Source: Pedobacter rhizosphaerae
GTDB taxonomy: Bacteria > Bacteroidota > Bacteroidia > Sphingobacteriales > Sphingobacteriaceae
Direction: 5' to 3'
NCBI RefSeq assembly: GCF_900111155.1
Contig: NZ_FOGG01000012.1
Coordinates: 62,001 to 126,000 of the forward strand
DNA: 64,000 bases
The translations under genes were made by a program, and so were the position numbers. Under the pieces are notes generated by a model. The model worked only from the letters and a program-made list of their open reading frames with translations, searched no databases and was not told where the DNA came from. Each line of letters opens with the position of its first letter. Positions within the stretch are counted from its first letter, which is position 1. Below are positions 15,543-24,020 of this stretch, in pieces.

Positions 15543-16790
15543 ATGAAAGCATTAGATATGAAACCATACAACAGGATAGCTGAGTTAAAGAGGATAGCAT
15601 ACGCGGGATGCCTGGGGGTAATAGGGATTATCAGTACAGAATTCGGTATAATTGGTGTACTGCCCCAGGTTGCTTCACATTATCATATTGCAATTGAGCA
15701 GGCCGGATTATTACTAAGTGCCTTTGCATTAACTATTTTCTTACTGGGGCCTTTCGTTGTCCTTTTTACATCGGGTATCAATAAGAAAAAGATGATGATG
15801 GTTGCCATATCACTTTTCCTGGTGTCGAATATTGTTTCCGCATTCGGGCCACCATTTTGGTTGTTGCTGGTCTTCAGGGTGCTGCCAGCCATTTTGCAGC
15901 CAGTATTCTTTTCAGCAGCAATGGGCGCAGTCATTAGTCAGTCAACAAAAGCTGAACAGCATAAGTTAATGGGAATTGTAATTGGTGGTATTGCTATAGC
16001 GCAGGTAACCATCATTCCATTAACAACATATATGTCTAGTTTATACGGCTGGCAAACGAGTTTTATGGTGCAGGGCTTGATTAGCCTTATAGCTGTTGCG
16101 GGCATCATGGCATTTATACCTGATATGCCTGTTACCGAGACACCAACTTATGGAAGTCAATTAAGCATATTGAAAAAACCTCGTTTTATCATCAGTGTGG
16201 CCATGAACGTATTTCTAATTTCAGCATGGTTTTCATCGTATAGCTATTTCGCAGATTATCTGGGTAAAGCAAAAATGATGACGGGGGAACAGATTAGCTA
16301 TATGTTATTCCTTTTTGGTATAGCAGGCCTATTTGCCAATTGGTTGGCAGGTCGTTTATTGTCTAAAAACATTCCGCTTACCACAGCCTTTTTCCTGTTG
16401 GGTACCATGGTGCTTCCTATTATCCTGCAATTTTCCGGTGATAACTTTCTTATTCAAATTCTGGTGATCGCTTTTTGGGGGATAATGTACGGTCCTGCTT
16501 TTCTAACTGCCATTTCTTATATGATAGACGCCGCACCCGAAGCACCGGAGTTTGCCAACAGCTTACAATCATCGTTTGGTAATCTTGGCGTTTCTATTGG
16601 AACTGCAGTTGGAGGGTGGTTTATTGCAAATAGGGGTATTAATGATTTACCATGGCTGGGGGCAGTTTTTGGTGTATTGGCATTGCTGATGATCTTTTTC
16701 AGAGTGGTTTTGGATAAAAGGCTGGCCAAAGAAAATCACCAAAATTCAATTGAAAATGCCAATATGTCGAGTTATGCTAATGCTCAATAA
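15543..16790 (+). CDS. MFS transporter, DHA1 (drug/arabinose efflux-like) family
   Basis: This inner-membrane permease of about 415 residues has 12 predicted membrane segments. The first transmembrane block reads GVIGIISTEFGIIGVLPQVA, typical of the AraJ/YdhP branch of DHA1 exporters, with a long hydrophobic run to the end. The frame extends upstream to 15510, but a TATCTTTG -7-like element at 15520-15527 lies in that extension. I therefore prefer the ATG at 15543 (15558 is also possible). The substrate is unknown. It follows the AraC gene by 75 bp and precedes a hydrolase gene. Confidence 0.9.
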   Translation: MKALDMKPYNRIAELKRIAYAGCLGVIGIISTEFGIIGVLPQVASHYHIAIEQAGLLLSAFALTIFLLGPFVVLFTSGINKKKMMMVAISLFLVSNIVSAFGPPFWLLLVFRVLPAILQPVFFSAAMGAVISQSTKAEQHKLMGIVIGGIAIAQVTIIPLTTYMSSLYGWQTSFMVQGLISLIAVAGIMAFIPDMPVTETPTYGSQLSILKKPRFIISVAMNVFLISAWFSSYSYFADYLGKAKMMTGEQISYMLFLFGIAGLFANWLAGRLLSKNIPLTTAFFLLGTMVLPIILQFSGDNFLIQILVIAFWGIMYGPAFLTAISYMIDAAPEAPEFANSLQSSFGNLGVSIGTAVGGWFIANRGINDLPWLGAVFGVLALLMIFFRVVLDKRLAKENHQNSIENANMSSYANAQ

Positions 16791-16831
16791 TTGAAAAGTA
16801 AGCGATAAAAAAACAATAAAAATAAGATAGG

Positions 16832-17881
16832 ATGAAAATAATTAACCTTTTATTAATCGCATTCCTTTTAATAGGTGGAAATGCGATAGCACAATCTAAA
16901 AAAGTAATAAAAATGAAAAATAACATAGAAAATGGACATTATACTTTTGAACTAAGCGACGAGGTTACTCGTCAAAAGGTCACTTTTAAGAATCGTTACG
17001 GAATTACCCTGGCTGGCGATTTATATCTTCCTAAAAAACGTGGAAATGAAACCTTACCCGCATTGGCGATAAGCGGTCCTTTTGGGGCAGTTAAAGAGCA
17101 ATCTTCTGGCTTATACGCCAACACAATGGCCAAACGTGGCTTTGCTGTAGTTGCATTTGATCCCGCTTATACTGGTGAAAGTGAGGGTGAACCCCGTAAT
17201 GTGGCTTCTCCAGACATTAATACCGAAGACTTCAGTGCGGCTGTTGACTTTCTGGGATTGCAGCCATTTGTTGATAGAAATAAAATAGGACTCATTGGGA
17301 TTTGTGGTTTTGGAGGTATGGCTTTGAATGCTACAGCTGTTGATAAGCGTGTTAAGGCAGTGGCTACTACAAGCATGTACGATATGACCAGAGTGATGTC
17401 GAAGGGGTATAATGATAAAATGACGTTGGGGGAACGCTCTAAAATGCTTGAAGCAATGAGTGAACAGCGTTGGGTTGACGCAGAGCAGGGGAAACCTGCC
17501 GATGGCCTTAGGAATTTACCTGAAAAATTAAAAGGAGATGAGCCACAGTTCGTTGTTGATTATTATAATTACTATCGTACTCCACGAGGTTTTCATCCCA
17601 ATTCTGTTAATTCGAATGGAGCCTGGCTAGTTACCAATCCACTTTCTTTTATGAACATGCCCTTGTTAACTTATATTGGAGAAATATCTCCCCGTCCGAT
17701 ACTTTTAATTGCAGGAGCAAATGCCCATTCCCGTTATTTTAGTGAAGACGCTTACAAGATGGCGGCAGAACCAAAAGAGCTTTATATTATTCCAGATGCA
17801 GTACATGTTGATTTGTATGATCAAACAGATGTCATCCCATTTGATCAGTTAGAAAACTTTTTTAAACAAAACCTAAAGTAA
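16832..17881 (+). CDS. Secreted alpha/beta hydrolase with unusual nucleophile elbow
   Basis: The protein has 349 residues and a signal peptide ending at about residue 20 (GGNAIAQS). The alpha/beta hydrolase fold is clear: VTFKNRYGITLAGDLYLPKK, an oxyanion region SGPFGAVKEQSSGLYANTMA, a DPAYTGESEG turn, and a final His in AVHVDLYD. The nucleophile elbow reads IGICGFGGMAL. Related hydrolases have CASGG with a Ser where this protein has Phe. The Cys two residues earlier could be the nucleophile, or the protein may be catalytically altered. It lies in the AraC-MFS-hydrolase-cupin group. Substrate is unknown. Confidence 0.85.
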   Translation: MKIINLLLIAFLLIGGNAIAQSKKVIKMKNNIENGHYTFELSDEVTRQKVTFKNRYGITLAGDLYLPKKRGNETLPALAISGPFGAVKEQSSGLYANTMAKRGFAVVAFDPAYTGESEGEPRNVASPDINTEDFSAAVDFLGLQPFVDRNKIGLIGICGFGGMALNATAVDKRVKAVATTSMYDMTRVMSKGYNDKMTLGERSKMLEAMSEQRWVDAEQGKPADGLRNLPEKLKGDEPQFVVDYYNYYRTPRGFHPNSVNSNGAWLVTNPLSFMNMPLLTYIGEISPRPILLIAGANAHSRYFSEDAYKMAAEPKELYIIPDAVHVDLYDQTDVIPFDQLENFFKQNLK

Positions 17882-17953
17882 TATTTTAGCTGTGAGATTC
17901 CTGAATTAATAGTGTAGGTTACATTTTAAATACTAACATTAAAGAAAACAACA

Positions 17954-18352
17954 ATGAATACAACAGAAATTTTTCCAAAAGGACAACCACTGCCAAATGA
18001 ATGGTTTGTAGGGAATGCGTTTTTAACGCTTTTAGTTTCAAAAGATAAAAATAATGACTTTTCTGCAGGCAGTGTAACCTTTGAGCCCGGTGCCCGTACC
18101 AACTGGCATACGCACCCGAAAGGACAGGTTTTATTGGTTATTGAGGGCAATGGATTTTATCAGGAGAAAGGTAAACCCGTTCAGGCGATTAAAAAGGGAG
18201 ATGTGGTGAACATCCCTGAAGATGTTGAACACTGGCATGGGGCAAACTCAATAAGCAGCATGGTACATGTGGCCATTACAAACTACAAAGATGATGTTCA
18301 GGTTACCTGGTTAGCACCAGTAACGGAAGAAGAGTATCCTAAAGAACTTTAA
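17954..18352 (+). CDS. Cupin-domain protein
   Basis: The protein has 132 residues in a single cupin barrel. Motif 1 reads NWHTHPKGQVLLVIEGNGFYQE with metal-ligand His residues. Motif 2 reads VVNIPEDVEHWHGANS with further His. It resembles the QdoI/carboxymuconolactone-associated small cupins often found beside oxidoreductases and AraC regulators. Metal binding is likely; the reaction is unknown. No signal peptide is seen. It follows the alpha/beta hydrolase by 72 bp and probably belongs to the same transcription unit. Confidence 0.88.
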   Translation: MNTTEIFPKGQPLPNEWFVGNAFLTLLVSKDKNNDFSAGSVTFEPGARTNWHTHPKGQVLLVIEGNGFYQEKGKPVQAIKKGDVVNIPEDVEHWHGANSISSMVHVAITNYKDDVQVTWLAPVTEEEYPKEL

Positions 18353-18403
18353 TTTTTACTTGCAGAAGCGGATCTCACCTAGTTGCTTAGTCACGATAAG
18401 AAT

Positions 18404-18437
18404 TTGATTTAATATTTCAGTATCAGTTGTAACTTTG
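18404..18437 (+). promoter_or_regulatory. Bacteroidota-type promoter (TTG ... TAACTTTG)
   Basis: TTG at 18404-18406 and TAACTTTG at 18430-18437 are separated by 23 bp, within the known range for Bacteroidota sigma-A promoters. The next gene starts 24 bp downstream. Confidence 0.5.
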
Positions 18438-18461
18438 TGATAAAACCATTCCCTTATTTCG

Positions 18462-18746
18462 ATGAATTTAGCAGCATTTAAAAATTCTTTAAAAATGGAT
18501 GCCCCGGGTGATCAGCTTTCTGCACCTTTAATCGCCTTGTGGTATGATGCAAAAGGTGATTGGAATGCTGCGCACAGCCGGGTTGACCACTTAAGTGATC
18601 GGGTTTCTGCGCGGATACATGCTTACCTGCATCGAAAAGAAGGGGATATCTGGAATGCTGATTACTGGTATCGAAGAGCTGGAGAAAGTCGCCCGCAAAT
18701 CTCGTTAGAGGAGGAATGGGAAGAATTGGTATTGCGGTATCTTTAG
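18462..18746 (+). CDS. Small conserved-looking protein of unknown function
   Basis: This 94-residue soluble protein is rich in Trp, Asp and Arg (ALWYDAKGDWNAAHSRVDHL; EGDIWNADYWYRRAGESRPQ). The sequence reads like one or two helical repeat units. I know similar small proteins in Bacteroidota genomes but not their function. A well-spaced promoter lies upstream, which supports expression. The next gene is convergent. Confidence 0.7.
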   Translation: MNLAAFKNSLKMDAPGDQLSAPLIALWYDAKGDWNAAHSRVDHLSDRVSARIHAYLHRKEGDIWNADYWYRRAGESRPQISLEEEWEELVLRYL

Positions 18747-18853
18747 TTTAAATAAGATGAACGATCCAGGTGCTTCACCAGTTGTACTGATCAACAGCAA
18801 AGCCCGTATCAATGAAATACAAAATCAGTTTCTGTTTAGCGTTCATGCCAGGC

Positions 18854-19348
18854 TTATCTGCTTATCTCTAATTGATATTGCCACTCTTTTATGCGCATAG
18901 GATGTGTGGCAAGCTCTTCAGCCGTAAGCGTATCAACAATTTCCTGTAACTTGAAATCTATGGTGTCTGTTGCGAGTGTGCTCATGTGCATAAAATGGGT
19001 TTGGTCGTCATCCAATAAATATTCGAGTAGTTCCCATACCGCACATGAGGCATTTATGGCATAACTGGTAGAAAAATCACCGAACTCTTCAGTGTCTGGA
19101 ATAACCAGATCAAGTTCATCCATCAATTGATTTACCTTGTCTTCATCAATTTCAGTATCGGTTGCAGACTTTACATATTCCAACGATCGGATTAGAACCT
19201 CCGCATCACCCCAATTATATTCCTGAAAGAAAGTAATATAATCTGGCAGCAGACGGTTACAGAGGTCGAGCCCGAAGGCCAGCCTTTGTGATCTGCTAAG
19301 AGAGGCTATCTGACTGGCCAGCTGAGTGGAAAATGCAATTGAATCCAT
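18854..19348 (-). CDS. DUF416 (YjaG-like) protein
   Basis: The protein is 164 residues from the ATG at 19348; an upstream alternative start would add 9 residues. It is all-helical and acidic. LSRSQRLAFGLDLCNRLLPDY and TSYAINASCAVWELLEYLLD match the DUF416 pattern known from E. coli YjaG, whose role is not established. The protein is expected to be cytoplasmic. It stands alone, convergent with the 94-residue protein gene. Confidence 0.75.
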   Translation of the reverse strand: MDSIAFSTQLASQIASLSRSQRLAFGLDLCNRLLPDYITFFQEYNWGDAEVLIRSLEYVKSATDTEIDEDKVNQLMDELDLVIPDTEEFGDFSTSYAINASCAVWELLEYLLDDDQTHFMHMSTLATDTIDFKLQEIVDTLTAEELATHPMRIKEWQYQLEISR

Positions 19349-19403
19349 AGAGAAAAAAGATAATGTGGGAAGCACCTAAGTTAAGCAAAACCCGCTATTG
19401 TGA

Positions 19404-19432
19404 CAAAAAAAGGCCCGCATCCCTGCGAGCCT
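19404..19432 (-). terminator. Intrinsic terminator on the minus strand
   Basis: Read leftward, AGGCTCGCA pairs with TGCGGGCCT (one mismatch) around GGGA and is followed by seven T. It lies downstream of the 59-residue membrane protein gene. Confidence 0.8.
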
Positions 19433-19485
19433 AAACCAAACAAACTAACATTATTTTGCTGTTCTTCTTGTGGAAGAATATGCTT

Positions 19486-19665
19486 TTACTTTTTTATTAT
19501 TTCCGGAAATAATTCGGGAACTGAATAATAGATGGATTTACATTCAAAGCATTTTTCAACTTCCTCCTTAGTTAAGGATTTTCCTTTTGTAAGTTTTTGA
19601 AGGACAAAGGTGATGGCTACGATAGCGATTAACATGCCTAGAATATCTTTAATGTTATTTTCCAT
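19486..19665 (-). CDS. Small membrane protein of 59 residues
   Basis: This short reading frame starts with ATG at 19665 and ends with TAA at 19486. It begins MENNIKDILGMLIAIVAITF, giving one membrane helix at about residues 7-23. A charged stretch (KLTKGKSLTKEEVEKC) and a C39-F-E-C42 pair follow, then a Pro- and Tyr-containing tail. A clean terminator lies directly downstream, which supports a real transcript. Function is unknown. The CxxC could bind metal or form a disulfide, depending on topology. From 19666 to 19994 I see no gene. Confidence 0.55.
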   Translation of the reverse strand: MENNIKDILGMLIAIVAITFVLQKLTKGKSLTKEEVEKCFECKSIYYSVPELFPEIIKK

Positions 19666-19994
19666 TCCAACTATCTGAGGGTATTAAAAATGCGGTACTT
19701 TCCTGGATTATTATGCTATTAAGAAATATTAAATGATCTCCTGCAAGCTGCTGTTTAACTTTGCTTAACCGCTTTTTGTTTATGAAGGAGAGCTTGAACA
19801 TGAGTTTATGATGGAGCGTTTAATTGTCTTAACGACATAAATATAGCAATATACACTTATGTCTCAGTGAAAATATTCGAGTGTATTATTATTTTTACAT
19901 TTATGTAGTCGTGTGCACTTTTTGCGATAGCCAGAGTATACTAATTCGGTCTCAATTAAATAAGGTTTCTATATATTCATAGAACTGAATAGTC

Positions 19995-20438
19995 TCATTC
20001 CTCTATCGCCATAATCCCTTGCTGTTTGAGTTTTTCAATTCCTTCTTTCATAGCCCTGATCTGTTCAGACGAATGGCTTTGCCATACCGTAACTTCTCCA
20101 ATTACTTTAAATGGATGCACCGACCTGTACGACATGGTGGGGTTGCCTGGGAATTTTTTATCGGTTACATTGGGGTCATCTTCCAGCAAGCCTGTTGCTT
20201 CTACCAGGTATATTCTTTCCCGGCCCTCTCCCGAGGCCAGTTCGGCACCCCATATTGCGGCACTTAGTGTAGCAGAAAGGTAAATGTGTTTGAGTTTCCT
20301 ATCAACAAAATTTGACTGATAGCCCGTTTGGATCAAATCTCCGATTTTTAAATCGGCTTTGGTTCCATGGAAAAAGGTCTGAGAAAAAGGTTTTGGTACG
20401 AATGATTCGGTGCTGTTTCCGGTATCGGTTGTTTTCAT
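19995..20438 (-). CDS. arr: NAD(+)--rifampin ADP-ribosyltransferase (Arr)
   Basis: The enzyme transfers ADP-ribose from NAD to rifampin and inactivates it. The protein has 147 residues, the usual length. Key blocks are FFHGTKADLKIGDLIQTGYQ (H24), IYLSATLSAAIWGAELA (Y53), GEGRERIYLVE and EDDPNVTDKKFPGNPTMSYR (Asp in the EDD block). These correspond to the H-Y-D NAD-binding set of the Mycobacterium smegmatis enzyme. The gene is single, with no integron or transposon signs beside it, so it looks like an intrinsic chromosomal arr of an environmental bacterium. Confidence 0.95.
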   Translation of the reverse strand: MKTTDTGNSTESFVPKPFSQTFFHGTKADLKIGDLIQTGYQSNFVDRKLKHIYLSATLSAAIWGAELASGEGRERIYLVEATGLLEDDPNVTDKKFPGNPTMSYRSVHPFKVIGEVTVWQSHSSEQIRAMKEGIEKLKQQGIMAIEE

Positions 20439-20669
20439 AGCATGATTATTTTGAATTAAAACGGTTCTTTGAAGCCTTAAATATTTAAAAATAAAAAAAA
20501 ATAAAGGGAAGCCCTTGTTGCGATTATGAGGTCACTAAACCTATTGTTTTACCATATCAAGCATGGAAATAGGATTCATCAACTTAATCAACATTTCATA
20601 AGTAACTTTACGTTTATAATCTTTTGATTAATTTGCATCCATGTTGAGAAAATTAATAGCTTTTTAAAT

Positions 20670-22517
20670 ATGAGTGATGGTGCAGTAAACCAAGACCGCT
20701 TCAGTGCCCTTGTAGCGGCAACTTCGGATGTGGTTTATCGGCTTAGCCCAGATTGGGAAGTGATGTATGAGCTGGATGGCAGGGGCTTTTTGAAGAGCAC
20801 TTCTGAACCCATTATAGGTTGGCGGAAAATTAATGTCCATCCAGATGATCTGGAAATGGTAAATGCTGCAATAGCCAAAGCGATTGAAAATCAGACGATG
20901 TTTGACCTGGAGCATAGGGTTCTGCGCGCAGATGGGAGTGCAGGCTGGACAGTTTCGAGGGCTGTGCCAATACTGGATGCAGAAGGGAATATTTTAGAGT
21001 GGTTTGGTGCAGCCAGCGATATTACACTAAGAAAGCAGGCAGAAATTGAATTGCAGCGGGCAAAAGAGCAAGCCGAACAGCAACAACGGCTTTATGAAAC
21101 GGTAACCTCCAATACGCCCGATCTTATTTATGTATTTGGATTAGACTACCGGTTTACCTACGCCAATAAAGCCCTGCTCGAGATGTGGGGGAAAAGTTTT
21201 GAAGATTCTGTTGGAAAGAGCCTGCTTGAGAATGGATATGAACCCTGGCATGCCGAAATGCACGAGCGGGAGATAGACCAGATTATCGCAACTGGTGAAG
21301 CTATCCGTGGAGAAGTAGATTTTCCTCATGCGGTTTTAGGACCAAGAACGTATGATTATATTTTAACTCCTGTTTTTGATGCCAGCGGCGAGGTGGTAGC
21401 AGTTTCAGGTGTTACCAGGGATGTAACCGAACAGGTAAATGCCCGGAAGGCTATTGAGCAAAGTGAACAACATTTTCGAAAACTCGCAGATCTGGTACCC
21501 GCCAAAATATCAAATGCATTACCCAACGGAGAGGTAACCTTTTTTAATAAACATTGGCTTGATTTTTCCGGATTGAGTTTTGAAGAACTCCGGGATTTTG
21601 GCTACCATCAAATGATGCATCCAGATGAAATCCCTGCATTTCAGGAAGGTCTGGCTTTGGCTGCTCAAAATGGCGTTCCTCATATTTCCGAGATGCGTTT
21701 TCGGGATACCACGGGAAATTATATCTGGCATCTGAATATTGCATCGCCGATTTTAGATGAGCAGGGAAACATCACCATGTGGGTGGGTTCAACTACCGAT
21801 ATTCAGGCCATAAAACAAGAAGAACAGCGCAAGAGTGATTTTGTGAGTATGTTGAGCCATGAACTCAAAACCCCGGTTACGGCCATAAAAGGCCATGTGC
21901 AACTGGCATTAAGGTTATTATCAAGAGAAGAACTGACTCCATTTTTGGAGAAGCTGAATTCATCGTTATCTCGAATAGATGTTTTGTTAATACAATTAAC
22001 GGGTCTAATTGGTGATATGCTCGATCTTAGCCGAATAGATGCGGGTAGGATGGACCTGAAAATGGATCGTTTCAATATAGATGATCTGGTAAATGAAGTG
22101 GTGCAGGATTTCCGTTTGAGTCATCAGCAACATTTCTTTCAGCTGGAATTAGGTGCCGGAACAGCTATCACTGCTGATAGAGACAGGATTAGTCAGGTGT
22201 TGATTAATTTACTGGCCAATGCAGTAAAATACTCGCCTAAAAGTAATGTGGTTGATATTGCCGTATCGGCAATAGGAGATGAGGTGTTAATTGCAGTAAA
22301 GGATTATGGGATTGGGATTGAAGAAAAAAATCAGAAAAAGATTTTTGAACGTTTTTACAGGGTTGAGGGGCAGAATGAGCAATATTTTAGCGGCTTCGGA
22401 ATCGGATTGTTTTTAGTTCACAATATCGTAAGCCGCCATGGGGGAAGGATTACACTGGAAAGCGAAAGAGATAAAGGTTCAGTTTTTACCGTGCATCTTC
22501 CCATTTTACAGAGTTAA
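20670..22517 (+). CDS. PAS-domain sensor histidine kinase
   Basis: The 615-residue protein has three PAS/PAC domains (about 10-130, 140-260 and 265-385). The first two are separated by a short Gln-rich helix. The kinase core follows: phosphoacceptor H397 in SMLSHELKTPVTAIKGH, an N box NLLANAVKYSP, a G1 box DYGIGIEEK, and G2 GFGIGLFLVH. No membrane segment or signal peptide is visible, so it senses a cytoplasmic or diffusible cue. No response regulator is adjacent. The PAS domains have no clear haem or flavin residues that I can assign. Confidence 0.94.
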   Translation: MSDGAVNQDRFSALVAATSDVVYRLSPDWEVMYELDGRGFLKSTSEPIIGWRKINVHPDDLEMVNAAIAKAIENQTMFDLEHRVLRADGSAGWTVSRAVPILDAEGNILEWFGAASDITLRKQAEIELQRAKEQAEQQQRLYETVTSNTPDLIYVFGLDYRFTYANKALLEMWGKSFEDSVGKSLLENGYEPWHAEMHEREIDQIIATGEAIRGEVDFPHAVLGPRTYDYILTPVFDASGEVVAVSGVTRDVTEQVNARKAIEQSEQHFRKLADLVPAKISNALPNGEVTFFNKHWLDFSGLSFEELRDFGYHQMMHPDEIPAFQEGLALAAQNGVPHISEMRFRDTTGNYIWHLNIASPILDEQGNITMWVGSTTDIQAIKQEEQRKSDFVSMLSHELKTPVTAIKGHVQLALRLLSREELTPFLEKLNSSLSRIDVLLIQLTGLIGDMLDLSRIDAGRMDLKMDRFNIDDLVNEVVQDFRLSHQQHFFQLELGAGTAITADRDRISQVLINLLANAVKYSPKSNVVDIAVSAIGDEVLIAVKDYGIGIEEKNQKKIFERFYRVEGQNEQYFSGFGIGLFLVHNIVSRHGGRITLESERDKGSVFTVHLPILQS

Positions 22518-23099
22518 AACACAAATAAGCTCTTAAGAGAAAATGGAAAAAACTATTTCTCTACTGGTCGGTGTCCGCACCAATGCTGTTAACTTAAGCT
22601 AAATGCTGTCAGTTTGAGCTTTCCGATGTGAAATCGGGACAAGTAGTCGAAGACCTTCTTAATAAGTCGAAAACTAAAATGGATTACCATTCGACAGGCT
22701 CAGGATTGACAATCCATTTTAGTTTTCTCCTTAAGTTAATAGCATTAGTTTCCCCACCTAACCGTCTTTATCTACTGGTTGGTGTCCGCACTTACCAGTC
22801 CTCCTACTACCATTTACAAACTTCTCTATTTCGGCTGGTGGGCACAACACCAATGTTATTAAGGTAAGCTAAATAATGTCATTGTTAGCCTGTCGAAGGA
22901 TCAAATTATGTAGTTTTAGTGCGTTTCGACAGGCTCAACGTGACAGAATTTATCTACTGGTTGCTGTCCGCACCTACCAGTCCTCCTACTATCATTTACA
23001 AACTTCTCTATTTCGACAGGTTCAACGTGACAGAATTAAATGGAATTTATAAGGCAGCCTCGTTCCTTAACCACACTGTTTAAAATATGCTTTTAAAGC
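22518..23099. repeat. Repeat-rich spacer with three copies of a CTACTGGTTGGTGTCC-type element and a hairpin
   Basis: Copies begin near 22557, 22771 and 22953; the last two are followed by nearly the same ~50 bases. Between them lie copies of the TTCGACAGGCTCAACGTGACAG word common in Bacteroidota spacers. A perfect 17-bp stem pairs 22669-22685 with 22711-22727 around a 25-base loop that contains part of this word. No gene is supported. Related elements recur at 34303 and 34601. Confidence 0.8.
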
Positions 23100-24011
23100 T
23101 TAGAAACGATGTTGAAAATAGTCGTTTTCCACCGTTCCATCGGCATACATTTTAAGTATGGCATAACCTGGCGGAGTTTCCAGGTAATAGCCTGGCCCTG
23201 CCGATTCTGCATCGCCTTTTCCCCACCAGAACCCACTCATGGCTCCGTTACAGCAATAGCGTACACCGTTATAGCAAGTGTTGTCTGAGAGGTGATTATG
23301 TCCACTCAGGCAGATCTTTACCTTATCCTGATGTTTGTAGAAAAGGTCTTTCAGTTTTTTACAATCAGAATGCCCTCCGCCTACTAATACCTGTGTCGTA
23401 CCCAGAATAGGATAGTGTGACATCAGCAGGGTAGGTGTACCCGGTTTTAAATGCTTCAGTTCTTGTTCCAGCCAGTTATACTGCTGCTCATCCAGAGAGA
23501 TTTTACTGTTATTCCCATCCAGAATAATGAAATGCCAGCCTGCTTTTGAAAAGCTGTAGTAGCGTCCGGGTATTTTAAGTCGCTTAACTACATACTCCTT
23601 ACCATACATCTCATCTTCCTTGGTTGGTGCTTTCCACCAAGTATCATGATTACCTATACAACTTTTTATCTCATATCGTTCTATTGCCTTAATGCATTCA
23701 TCCCAAATTGCCCATTGTGCAGTTACCTGCTCTCGAACTACATTGTCATAAGAAGCATCATTAATAGAATCTCCACCGTTAAGGAAAAAGTCTGGCCGGT
23801 GCTTTTGGATAATATGATTCAGGCATTTTTTAAATCTTTCGGGGGCATCATCGCCTTCGCGGATATGTACATCGGTAATATGGGCAACTGTAAGTACAGG
23901 TTTTCTGGCGGCTGTTTTATCTTTATCAGTTGAAGCGAGCGCGGGTAATCCTCCGGTAAGTGCAGCACCTGCCGACAAGCCCATCGCTTTTAATAGTGAT
24001 CTCCTTTTCAT
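23100..24011 (-). CDS. Tat-exported calcineurin-like metallophosphoesterase
   Basis: The 303-residue protein has a twin-arginine signal (MKRRSLLKAMGLSAGAALTG, residues 1-20). The phosphoesterase core shows all metal-binding motifs: HITDVHI, NGGDSINDA, CIGNHDTWW, LLMSHYP and CLSGHNHLSD. It should hydrolyse a phosphomonoester or diester in the periplasm. It is the third gene of a leftward operon after SusC and SusD, 9 bp after the SusD stop. Imported substrate is therefore likely to be phosphorylated or an organic phosphate (inference). Purple acid phosphatase-like and cyclic-nucleotide phosphodiesterase-like activities are both possible. Confidence 0.93.
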   Translation of the reverse strand: MKRRSLLKAMGLSAGAALTGGLPALASTDKDKTAARKPVLTVAHITDVHIREGDDAPERFKKCLNHIIQKHRPDFFLNGGDSINDASYDNVVREQVTAQWAIWDECIKAIERYEIKSCIGNHDTWWKAPTKEDEMYGKEYVVKRLKIPGRYYSFSKAGWHFIILDGNNSKISLDEQQYNWLEQELKHLKPGTPTLLMSHYPILGTTQVLVGGGHSDCKKLKDLFYKHQDKVKICLSGHNHLSDNTCYNGVRYCCNGAMSGFWWGKGDAESAGPGYYLETPPGYAILKMYADGTVENDYFQHRF

Positions 24012-24020
24012 ATCTTATAA

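Noticed and set aside
22628-22867. 79-codon frame in the repeat spacer
   Set aside because: It covers a stem-loop and two repeat copies; no protein-like features.
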